Of a DNA stretch of 64,000 bases, positions 24,701 to 36,700 are shown one piece after another. The position numbers were made by a program, and so were the translations under genes. The stretch covers positions 157,347,043 through 157,411,042 of the forward strand of contig CP136069.1 in the NCBI GenBank assembly GCA_032622095.1. The letters run 5' to 3'. The notes under the pieces are model-generated. The model searched no databases. It was given only the letters and a program-made list of their open reading frames with translations, and was not told where the DNA came from. Position 1 is the first letter of the stretch. Every line of letters begins with the position of its first letter. This DNA comes from Siphonodentalium dalli. Taxonomy: Eukaryota; Mollusca; Scaphopoda; Gadilida; Siphonodentaliidae.

Positions 24701-27700
24701 ATATATATTATATTTTTAAAAATATCATTATTAACCGAGTGGACTAAATTTGATTTGAGACGAGCTTTAGCGATGCTCGAATCAAAATTAGTACAATAAC
24801 TTTAACTTTAGGTTAATAACTTTAGGTTAATAACTTTCCTATAGAATTGCGAAGAATGTGAGATCCATTTTATCACATAATCACATTTTAGCAAGGAAAA
24901 ATGATATCGAAACGGTTAAACAAAATTAGCATTGAGTTCCTTATCACAGCCGCACGTGCCGATAATACATGTATGTCTTACTAAAAATTTTAGGCCAGAT
25001 TTAGGGGCTAATTATGTGATATACTTTATTCTTATTTCCATCATCAATAATCTTCCAGTAACGAGATATCATATGTTCAAACCATTGTTATGTGCAAGCC
25101 TTGAAATAGGGTGTCTGTCATTTGCAGAATGAGGTTCCCAAAGGGTGAATTTAGTGATACTACCCCGCATAGCAGGCTAGCATCACCAAATTCACCCTCT
25201 GGGAACCTCATTCTGCTGAGGTGTAAGCAGAATGAGGTCCCCAGAGGGTGAATTTGGTGATGCTAGCCCACTATGCGGGGTAGCATCACTAAATTCACCC
25301 TCTGGGGACCTCATTCGGCAAATGACAGACACACTATTTCAAACCATTGTTATGTGAATATCATCTCATAGTGTAAACTTTTGTTTTCACTACACTTACT
25401 GCGAATAACTCTGGCATTTTCATATAAGATGGTTAAATCATGAAATGAACATCAGAAAAAGGCAAATCATTGAAAAATATTGAATGCTATTCTCTGGTGC
25501 AAACAACATGGTAATTATAATGAAAATGAGTTTTATGACTGGATTTAGGTACAGCCTCTCTTTAACTTGAGTCATAAACTCATTTTTATTATAATTACCA
25601 TGTTGTTTTCATCGTTCATAGAGCACACAAGTGTTTTGTGCACTAATCCATGGCTAAAATTCATTCATTTGTTGCATATATTCTGTTATATATGTTCAAT
25701 AAAAGGAGATGGTCCCAAAAATGGTCAGATTTCGTGTACAGTACTCCTTTTACTAGTTCTTGCTAGTCAGATTTATAACTGTGACAATATTGGGGTGCCA
25801 GTTACATGTATCAACACGATTACAGAAATGACAAGACATGATGTTAAGGCTCGCTGTCCAGCACACGAACACTATATCTATTGTTCTGAACGATCTATGT
25901 ACATAATAGTCACAGTCCCAAAGTCACGAACCTTCAGGGCTGATGGATGATATTGCTATGTGAACACGACTAGCATAGGTATATAACATGTGCAAATTAA
26001 CAAGAAGTCAGTTCGGAGTTCAGCAAGTTCGGTCAGTGAGATCGGTCAGCCGGTTGGTCATGTCGGTCGGACAGTCAGTCAGATACACTATGCCAGAGAA
26101 TAGTCCGGGAATGGACTTATACTATACAGCGAAAGAAACGATGACGCTACGACTTGCTAAGATCTAAATTGTTCACATGTGAACTTCATATTGTTTAAGT
26201 ATGTATTAAATATGACGCAATCAATGGCCAAAGTCAATCTCGATATATCACCAGGGTATTGGTACATAACTCATTTTTTATTCTATACTATAGTGAGTGG
26301 AAGAAGCAGCGCATATGGTGATGGACCGACTGAAGGTACAAATGCAGGAGCTCGAAGTGAGACGAGCAGTATGGGAGGCCCATCTGGTTATATTCAGCCT
26401 GAGACGGACATGACAGAGGCCGAGTCCGCTGCTGAGAAAGATAAGGCCCGCAGGTAGGATATATAGTTTGGTTTGGTTTACCCCCCCCTCAAAGATTGGA
26501 GGGTATACATGTGTCTGTCCATCTCTGGGTGTCCATACATGTGTCTGTCTTATCAGATATCTCGGCCACTAGACATGTTTCAATTTGGTACTGTAGGGGT
26601 ATGCCAATGGCTAGGTGCAACCTCGGATCTTGTTTGTGTTTACATTCATTCCACCTGCTAGTTCATATAATGACATTAGTTTTGATCATAGCCAGGGTTC
26701 GCGCTGTCACTTGCAGAATTTGCCAATGCCAAAAATCTTTTCATTTGGCAAGTCTCGGTTCAATTTCTCAAGAAATTTGAAAAATATTTGTCAATCAATA
26801 CCATTCATTTCAGGAAACTCTAAACAATATATAATTAGCGAAGGTTTAAGAAAGTTAACACCTGTATCAAGATGCAGTTAATCTGATAGCATCAGTATCG
26901 ATGGGTGAAGGGACTACCCGTATTCTGTTAATTGAAGCTTGAAAATAGCATTTCTTGTTATTTGCAGAATGAGGTCCCCACTCCCCAGAGGGTGAATTTA
27001 GTGATGCTATCCTGCACAGTGGGCTAGCATAACTAAATTCACCCTCTGGGGACCTCATTCTGCTTAGGCGTCATCTTCTGGGAAGTATCTATAATCTCAA
27101 ATTAACATTGTTTTTGTTACTTTTTTAATTTTGTAAAAAAAATTATCTCCCCTAATTTGCAGAAGATAAAATGCATAATCGAGGTGACTAATTGGTGAAC
27201 ATCACCAACTTCAATTGGGGAACTTCAATCTGATCCTAGGTCTCCCATAGCAGTTGAGGCCTGAGCAGAATTAGGTCCCCAGAGGGTGAATTTGGTGCCT
27301 CTAGCCTGCTGTGTGGGATAGGGTCACTAAATTCACCCTCTGGGGACCTCATTCTGTAAATTACAGACACACTATTTGCAGACTTGAGTTCATTGTGGTC
27401 GTGTTAACATATCCTCTTGTGATGTTCCCTTCTGATGAAACAACCCTTCTACCGTTTTATTGTTTGGTGATTTGTTTATTGTTGTATTATAAACCACAAT
27501 AGAGATGCGAGAATAATTAGTAACTATCTGCTTTCTTATGGATATCAAAAGTCATTCAAACCATGATTGTCGAAACATATTAAAGACTGAAGGTTGCAGA
27601 AACTGATACTGTCGGGGATCAAGCCTTGAAATAGTGTGCCTGTCATTTGCAGAATGAGGTCCCCAAAGGGAGAATTTAGTGATGCTACCCCATATAGCAG

Positions 27701-30700
27701 GTTAGCATCACCAAATTCACCCTCTGGGAACCTCATTCTGCTGAGTTGCAAGCAGAATGAGGTCCCCAGAGGGTGAATTTGGTGATGCTAGCCCGCTATG
27801 CGGGGTAGCATCACTAAATTCACCCTCTAGAGACCTCATTCTGCAAATGACAGGCACACTATATATTTCAAGGCTTGTCGGGGATAGCATTTGTAAAATT
27901 CTAAAATAAGTTACCTCTCCCTGTTTGCTTATTAAGGAGAAGTGGACTGTGGAGAAGTAACAATGGCTGAAGTTCAATTACAGCCAAACTTTACCATTCT
28001 ATGATACAATAAGTATTATGCACACAAGAGCCCATTTATAAAACCATCATAAACAGTAACTTTAAATATTCTATTGGGACATATGCATAGTGTGCATGTT
28101 GTATATGAGAGAGAAGTCACTTCTCCCTGGGGAAAAATAGGGAGAAGTGGCACATCTTAGGGAGAAGTTATCTCCCAAGTCGCCCTCTAGGCTGGTCCCT
28201 GGCTATGGGAGACCTAAATTCAGATTTAAGTTCCCAGATGGTGAAAATGGTAATGTGCACCCATTGGGCTCCAGGATTTATGCATTGTGTCGTCTGCTAT
28301 TTGTTGATATAGAGAAACTAAACTGAAAAAGATAAAGAAACTTTTTAAAGAAAATGTCCGGCACCATAATTTCAGGCCTGAATGCACCCTAATTTTGAGC
28401 TGTTCATAATTAAAAAAAACCCACTTGTTTCTGTAATTTTTGAAGATTACTCTTGTACTCTTTCCTCACAAAAGCATTTGATTTTTCCCCAGGCCTGCAG
28501 ATTTGAGGCGAACGACCGTTCAGTTCGCCTTGAGGTTACCTAAAATGAAAATAGCACGAACAAAAAACAGGTGGCACCTAAGTTGTCCATAAGTCTCGCG
28601 ATCACTGATTCTAACCTTAATTATTGCTAAATCAAGTCCCAAAATGAGACATTTAAATTTATTAGTACAATGAGTTGCCCATTAGTAGTTAATACCAGAT
28701 GTGGTGATTATAATAGCAAATGTGTCTCTTCTGGTAACATAAGGCAACCGAAAAATAGGTTACACATAAATGAAATCTGCAGGCCTGCTTCCCTACCCAG
28801 GATATTTGCCCATTCCATCAAAATAAAAGTTGCATACACACTATTGTATTGAATGTCACTGGAATGTCTCTTTTGCAGGATACATGCACTGAAATTGATC
28901 CTTTTGGAGAAGCTGACAAAGTATTTATCAGAAATAAGGGAGGCCGGAGGTGTTGAGGTCATCCCATTCATGCAGGTGAGTCTCCAGAGATACCAGAGAT
29001 CATTCTACTTCTGCTGATAAATCTTGCAGTCAAGATTTAGTTTGTAGACTAATCTGGTTTAAATTGATTCTGGGACCAGAAATTATATTATTTTGATTTT
29101 TTTCTAGCCAATATTTAGCATAAAGCTTGTTATTTTCAGATCAGGAAAAATTTCTTAGTTTAGCAGGGGGGGTGTCAAACAATTTTTCCGGGCATATATG
29201 AGGGGGTGGGTGGGTGGTCAAGAGGGCCCAAAAGTTATTTTTCCACAGCTCAAAAATAAATTTCTCCATGTTTGTTCAACAATTTTTGGCCTTAAAACTT
29301 AGAGATGTAATTTTAACATCTAAACTGCATTCAGACAGTCAGTATAGATTGTATTATAAGAAATCACTGTCATGTCAAACTCAGCTATTCACATACACCA
29401 AACTGTAATAAGTAGTTGATGGAAACAGGGAGTAAGTTGTGAAAAATCTAATATTGTTCATTTCGTGTTTCTAGGGGGGGGGGGGGGGGGGGTGGGTGTC
29501 GAAACATGGTCAGAAAAAACTAGCAAAAACAGAAGAAAATTAGGGTTGAGGAGTGAAAAAAACAAATGGCCAAAGATAAAAAATGTGTTTGAACTTTTTT
29601 CTGACTTCCCCCTGGGTTTCGCTGGTTTTTTGTAAAAATATCATACATGCAGGTTGGAACATTTTCTATACTGATTTGATTGGAATGATTCAAGTCTATA
29701 CAGGTCTATAGAGAATATTCAATTTCAAGCAGTTGGGTTTGGGATGATGAAAAATTATTCTCTGATTTCCTACTAGAATAATATTGATGAAGCACAGCAA
29801 TGATGAGAAAAAATAATTTCAAACAATTAAGTCTCAAAATAAAATGATGGTGTTGGTAACTTAAGATTATATTTCAGGTTGTCCTGATGTTGACGACAGA
29901 TTTAGATAGTAACCAGGAGAAAGATAAAGCTGCTCTGGATGGCCTTCTTGTTGCTATTCTCAAAGAACTCGACATTCAGTCAAAAGTAGGTTCATCAGGA
30001 AATTACATTATAAATGTCTTCAGAAGGTTAAGTGAATCAGAACAAGACTCAAAAGTACTGGTAGTCTATAGCAATCACCTAAGATTGTTGAAAATATTTC
30101 CAACCACATTAACTGTACCCTTTCTGAGATAACATGTTGAAAATATTTCCAACAATGTTAACTATTTTTTTTGAGATCACAGTGTACAAATGTAAATATT
30201 TGAATCAAACTAATGGCGATGAACATATTGCATTGATTTCGCCAACGAGTCACTGCATATATTTTGTTTATAACAATGATGCTTTTCAGCCTATCTGGAT
30301 CAGTACGGATAGGCAATTTACGAAAATAACTACTTTGAGCAAAGTGATTTGCTATTCCCTTGAACACTTGCAATAAATACACAGAATGACACTAGTGTGT
30401 TAATGGGTTTGTTGATACGGCATGAGTATTAGCATGGAAGGATATGCGAGACTCGCATATATAAGAGAATGTACAGGCACAGGATCTTTAATGCTCCACC
30501 AGCGCAGCTCCAGTCATGAAAGGGTTAAATTACTAGCAATTAGTCAGTATTCCAAGCTGGTGTGGATAAAATAAACTTGGTCTTATATGTTAGGCTATTC
30601 TCATCCAAATAACGGGTTGTTACCAACATACTAGAGGAGCTTCCCATATTTATTACATGACTAGGGGTTTGCCAATCATAAATAACGGGTAACAAACATG

Positions 30701-33700
30701 ACATGCAGGAAAATATCGTCACCACTATAACGATATAAAGAAAGCCGGCAAATGGTACGTGGGGTTTGTCCGGAATTTGGCTTTGGTGTTTTATATTGAA
30801 TGATGCCGCTGAAAATACATTTGTCGAGAAACCCATGTTATCAGTGAAAATATCGGCTTGATAATCTTTGGGAATCGCATTATGTCCCAGTTCGTCTTAT
30901 TCCGATTGGCCTGCTGACATTTTGCATGTCATATTCTAAGATGTGCCGCAGGACATGGTTAAAATTTGGGCACAATCTGACATGAGGGTGATATATTTAT
31001 AGACGTGCGAAAATTGTGACAGAGTTTCAGATTCACACACACAACCACTTGGCTTTTTTATTTATTACAGGATGAGACGAAGATTGCAGATAGAGATAAA
31101 TGCCATGAAGTGAAGTTAGTGTTGCTTCGACTTCTCAGTGTCCTCCTGTCCAAATCAAAGACAGGATCCAAATCTAGTGAGGTAATAACCGTTTATAATA
31201 CATGATCGAAATCTACACAGTAACAATTATTTCATTATATATTATTCAAATGGTATAAATACAAGGTAAAATTTATTCAATTATACATGATCCAAATCTT
31301 TCAAGTTAATGACCCTATCTTAAAGGAATTAGTCTGTCAAAAAAATATTTTTTTTATCGTCATAATACTAATAATATATGTCTAACAGACCCATTTCGCC
31401 AAGAAAATTCAAAATCGAGCAGATAGTATTTTTATTATTATGATATTAAAAAAATCGCGGAAATATCCGAAGTCAGTCACGTGAGTGCGATCACATGACC
31501 ACAATGCGGTCACATGACCGATCATCTGCATCAACGCTTACCGATGACAGCGGTGGGTGGAGCTTGAAATAATTCCGCCAATCGCGTAACGAGTTGATAA
31601 ATTACGCTGGTTAATTACCTAAGCCTTTACGATAAATAGCGATTACGGAATAAAACTGTTTGAATGTGCTGAATTATGAACTGGATTTGCTAGAATGTTG
31701 GATTATATAACGAATAATGATGGCTAAAATGCACTTTGAGGCGATAAAAGTTGTTTGAAATGAGATTAATTTATGCAGAAATGCAATAAGCGAGCGGAAT
31801 ATCGTGCGAAACAAATTTAACTGTTTCTGAAAGAATACAAGTTAGGCCATATGCCGGTACTTCATTCTTCGTTGTATGGTACCAATTTCGGAGGATAGTT
31901 TACACACTAGTGTCATCCCGTTGTGCGCTATATGCGTACAATTTTAAATACAAATGGGGTGCGATTAAAAAGGTGGTGGTTATTGTACTAGTACATGTAT
32001 CATGATGGCTTATATTCGTCATAATGATGTTCCTGTCTGTTTCTTCACACGAAACATTTTGTGTGGAGAAGTGCACGACTGTGAACAGCTTGCTAAAATC
32101 CTTCCAGTCAAGATCGATAAGTGAGTAAACAAAATAATTCACTCGAATACACAACAGACTGTTGAAACTACAAAAATTATTAGTTAGGCTGCAGTTTGGC
32201 ATAATGACATTTTTTTAATTGAAGGCTAGCCTGGCATTGTTTTTCAGTTTGTGTTTGTTGTTCGTTTTATTTTACGTTTTGATGGCACATATTGACTTTC
32301 TAGAGAGGATTTTTTTGAATTGTTGGCATAGCAAAACTCCAATGATTGCCTCTAATAAAGAGCGTCCATGTTTTCGTCGCGGTGTAGACAATAAAGAGCG
32401 TTCTCAATTATGAACGTGCTTTATTTCGATATGTCATGGGTGATTTTGTATGTGGTATTGTGACAATTAAATATAAAGAGCGTCCATGCTTCCGTCTCCC
32501 AAAAGCGGTAGACAATAAAGAGCGTTCTAAATTACGCACTGTGTTGTCTTTTTGGAGGTACTAAATAATGGATCGCTAGCCCGCCCACAACTGAACACAC
32601 TACATCTACTAGGCATCTTGGAATATGTGGCGATGACAGATACTCGGGATATTTATATCGAAAGTAAAACAACAAACAAACACAAAACAAAAGCGCCTAA
32701 ATAGAGTTAACATTATTCAGCCCAGTGTTTATATAAATTTGGGCGCTTCTTATATAAGTATGACCAGAGAGATAATGTTCTTTCTATTCACTTTGTGGCA
32801 TTTTAGAGTGCAAACAAGTTCGCGAATGACACTGATGAATAGTCGCTGAGTGATTACAAATCACCGAGTGAATACGCGAGACAATCAAAGCACTAATACT
32901 GCCATCTATTCACCAAAACAGACATGTGCCGGCATGTTATTAATGGCTACAAAAACAACCATTCTAGGCGCTATTAATTACTGTATTCACAGAATTATTG
33001 TCTTCTATTCCATATAAACGGCCAAAGCGTAACATAATCTGTACACCACACGCGCACATACGACTCCGCATTTTAGTATCGACTGACTTACGATTACGTC
33101 ATCGTAGTCTGCATAATAAACTCCGGCTCCGAATCTGTGTTTTTAATTTGCTCCCCACAAGTACGTCACTCGTAGTTTAGTCACGGAAATCTCCGAATAC
33201 CGGTGGTGGTATTATTTATTTATTTTACGGGTTATTTATTATGCGATCGGAATGGGACTTGGATCATTTTAATCACAACAGGGAGGGCTTTCCGATTGCG
33301 TTTTGTAGTTTCTAGACCGAATAAATCCTTTAATACAAATCTTGCAAGTTAATAATGATTTATTTATTAGTGAAATCAGCACTTTTTCTGTAATTTCATT
33401 TGAAATCATTCCATCTTTCATGACTTGAAAGTTTGCCTGCCTACACTAGGAATTGCAGATGATCCTCGTTAACTGTTCAGCAATTCAGTGATACCTATTG
33501 CCACAGTTTACGTGGGCGGAAAATTATTTTAGGCAAATTTTTGGCTGTTTCTGAATTGTTTTTGCCATTTTTCAGAAACATTGGTCTAATGGAAAAACCA
33601 AAATATGGGGTCATCGAGAAAACAGAAGCTAAAAACTAAAATATGAAGGAACACGAACAAACATAACTGATAAATTTTGAGTTGGAACAAGTGAAAATGG

Positions 33701-36700
33701 ATAGGAACCATAAAAAACTGAAACAGGTCTATCCCATAACGTATATCAACATAAATGAACATTGATTTGCCTACATTGTCTTATTTTGAAACCACAAAGC
33801 AGTAATCTATTGTCGCTTGATTAGAAAGTACCCCGTTCTAGCAGCTAATCATCACTGTTTTGATAAGTACGCGTGTGTGACTTTTGGTAAATTGTTATTC
33901 ATCCACAGGCGAGCAACTGCTAATTACCTGTTAACGATTAAGTGCTACATGGACATCTAATGGGGTTATTCCCGTTCACCCGGCAGCGACCAGTTACACA
34001 CTTAGCAAGCCCCAGTTATAGTCCATATCAAATTAAGAGTAGGTTTCGTTCCCACTTGCCCGGCAGTGTTGAGTACCGTCGCGGGGTTGTTGTTTCCGTC
34101 GCAACCTTTCCCTATCGCGGTTATATATACAAACTCACGACTCAACATTGATATGTTATCACTGAGTTTGTTCACTATGAACTGTGGTCAGTAACCATTA
34201 TGATATATAACATGAAGTATTTCTCATGTTATATCATCTTTATTTCATCATGGCTAATGCGCAAGTAAATGTTCATTACATTCCTAATGGTAGAGGCGGT
34301 AAATATCTTATATTTGATAGTTATAAGTTTATTTTTGGTCTTCTAAAACAGAAAGCAGCGGATGTAAATATTCCACTTCGTCCAACTGTAGTGTTCACAG
34401 ACTTCGAGCCAGCAGCCCAAAACGCCATCCGACTAACATTCCAAGGAGTGACACTGAAAGGCTGTTTTTTCCATTATGGACAGGCTGTCTGGAAATATGC
34501 ACAGAAGTGTGGTCTGAAGGTTCTCTACACAGACGACGATGAAGTTAAGAAGCTGATTCATAGAGCCATCGCCCTCCCACTTGTGCCTGTTCATCTCATC
34601 ATCGATGCATGGTTCATTACGCTCGACGAAGCCCCAGTTAGTGACAATATAGAAAAGTTCACTGACTACATGACCACATACTGGGTGGAAGGTGATCATG
34701 GACGATGCACATGGAACCACCACGATACCATCGGACCCCGTACCACAAACCACGTTGAAGGATGGCATCGTAAGCTACAGCTTTTCATCGCTGGTTCTCA
34801 TCCAAACATCTACAAGATGATAGACTTCATCAGGAAAGAGCAAGCATACCAGGAAGCCATGACCATTCAAGTGCTGGTGGTCGACTTATGCCACGAACAA
34901 AAAAGTACAGGAAAATCAACAATTCACTGGGACATTTCAAACGTGTTTTCAGAGAGGGCGAAATCGGACTCATCGAATACTTGGACTGTGTGTCCCACAG
35001 TACGGGATATTAGTGCCATGTTGTGTTGTGTGTGTGTATATATATATATACACATGTATACATGTATACATGGGACATTTCAAACGTATATATATATATG
35101 TATCGTATGATGATGTATTATTTTGTGTATGTTATGTGAACAAGTTGTTACGTCATGTTGCTCTTATCTATTAATTAAAATGTGTGAAATTGAGATTATC
35201 GTGTCGGCTACAGTTTTGTCAGGTGACTGGGAATTCTACTCCAAACTAAGATATAAACTATAGTCGGCATCTCTATGATGTACCCGATTATGACACCTTG
35301 ACCCGAAACAATAGCTGCCGGGTGAACGGGAAGACCCCATCTAATGATAATTTTAGTTGTGATTGTTGAATATAGCCTTGAAACCTTTTGGCCATATGAA
35401 ATTTTCTTTGGCTATTTTCCAAAAAAACTGGCGACTGACAGTGTGAACCCTGCTTATTGCTTACTGTAAGCCCATCCCTGCCCATCATGCACGGTGGTCC
35501 TCGTAGATAAGCCCACCCCCAGTTTTTAAAGTTAGAGTGCGAGTATACATTAATGAAAGGTTAACTCTTGATGAAGATGACATAAATTTATGCACAAAAA
35601 TAGCATTACTCCAGCTAATTTCCATCGCAAACTCATTTATACTGCATGCCCCATCGTGTTTCACAAAATGCTGTATTACAATATTTAAGACAATCTTTGT
35701 GTCCTAATTTATATATTTATCTAACATAATAAAACACAAAACAAACAATTTTCATTAAATAAAATAATATACATCATGATTCATATAAAACATGGCACTA
35801 GATTAGCACTATGAATGTAATCTGAGATTTTGTTTTATATTGTTTTCAAATATTTCTGTCACATTTTCCTGTCATAGATAACTCTTTCCCAGAAACTTAT
35901 ACTTGGAACCGCGATATAAGTTGACATAGAATTCTTTTTCAGTTTGTTAGGTTAACCTTGATTCTTGTCACCAAATCCTGACTTCAACATTTTTCACTAA
36001 ATCCTGACTGACATTCTGTTCATATTTTTCAGACCTCGTTTATTTGTAACAACACAGCTGGGGCACTGATTTCTAGTGGAATGATAGAATTTTGTCTGAA
36101 GGTCTTACAGAAGCTGCTGCCGTACTGGCAACAGTACTCCGCTCCAGATGTAAGTATGTCTGTTGTACATTTAAGAAATAAATACTCTGTGATTCGGCAT
36201 GTATAGTAGAATTTGATCACAAAGAAACTGATGGTAGGATGACTTGAAGCTGATGGTAGGATGACTTGAAGCTGATGTGCAGTGTATTTATTTCTTTTGT
36301 AAATCGACTAATACTATATTTTTGTTGAAATTGTAGGGACAGAAGTGCATATTTTGATTTCCGAAAGCCGGTATATAATAGCCCACTTTTGATATGTGTG
36401 GTATGATTTTCCACCAAACATTTCTTCTCTTTAAACTGTATTGTCAAACATGACGTCACTATTGAGTGGGAAAAATGTTGCAGGTAAAACTTATGCCCCC
36501 GACGGTTTAATCCCGGGAACCGGAATTTCCCGGTTCCCGGGTCACATACTCATTCCCGTTTCATTATTATGATCCCTGTCAACCAAACTAGTCAAATTGC
36601 ACATAACCCGTATTGTACAACTTCTGCATACAAGCCATACATTTCCCGGGAACGTTCCCGGTTCTGAAGGGGTTTCATTCCTGGTTCCTGTTTTTTCCCA

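Larger units (their letters stand above)
19523..24702. repeat. Five-kilobase segment bounded by long inverted arms
   Basis: Left arm about 19535-19708 and right arm about 24521-24694 look like exact reverse complements over about 155-170 bp: 'ggtcgcctacggtaactaat', 'actgcgcatgcgtgactg' and 'aacgcaggacattatcc' in inverse order. A further stretch, 24357-24400 ('gagggcttcctttggcggaa'), is the inverse of 19523-19545. The segment could be one large element with long terminal repeats, or two inserted copies in opposite orientation. Confidence 0.75.
18746..26293. other. Intron 11 (7.5 kb, the largest intron apart from intron 23's arrays)
   Basis: Contents: family B element 18793-19192, family D 19206-19475, a 5-kb segment bounded by inverted arms 19523-24700 with several internal repeats, family E element 25095-25339, and a palindrome at 25504-25608. 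Positions 25610-26290 show nothing recognisable apart from an open frame of 127 codons (25567-25950) with no familiar content. Confidence 0.6.
26454..28878. other. Intron 12
   Basis: Holds two family E elements and, near 28190-28270, a third family remnant ('tatgggagacctaaattcag'). The stretch 26470-26700 is a dispersed repeat ('tacatgtgtctgtccatctc'). The rest shows nothing. Confidence 0.6.
33963..35337 (+). mobile_element. MULE (Mutator-like) transposon, internally deleted, intact ends
   Basis: Perfect 9-bp target duplication catctaatg at 33954-33962 and 35338-35346. The left end 'gggttattcccgttcaccc' with ggcagc mirrors the right end 'gctgccgggtgaacgggaag' with accc. A 9-bp duplication and a MULE transposase fragment inside agree. 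It is 1375 bp, too short for an autonomous copy, so this is a deleted derivative. Confidence 0.9.
31182..36032. other. Intron 15 (4.9 kb)
   Basis: Holds a two-copy repeat at 32307-32545, the MULE relic at 33963-35337 and a dinucleotide tract at 35031-35100. Positions 31200-32300, 32550-33950 and 35350-36030 show no exon and no recognisable repeat. Confidence 0.6.

Noticed and set aside
25567-25950. 127-codon open frame in intron 11
   Set aside because: No recognisable domain and ordinary AT-rich intron composition; length is not surprising for a 64-kb window.
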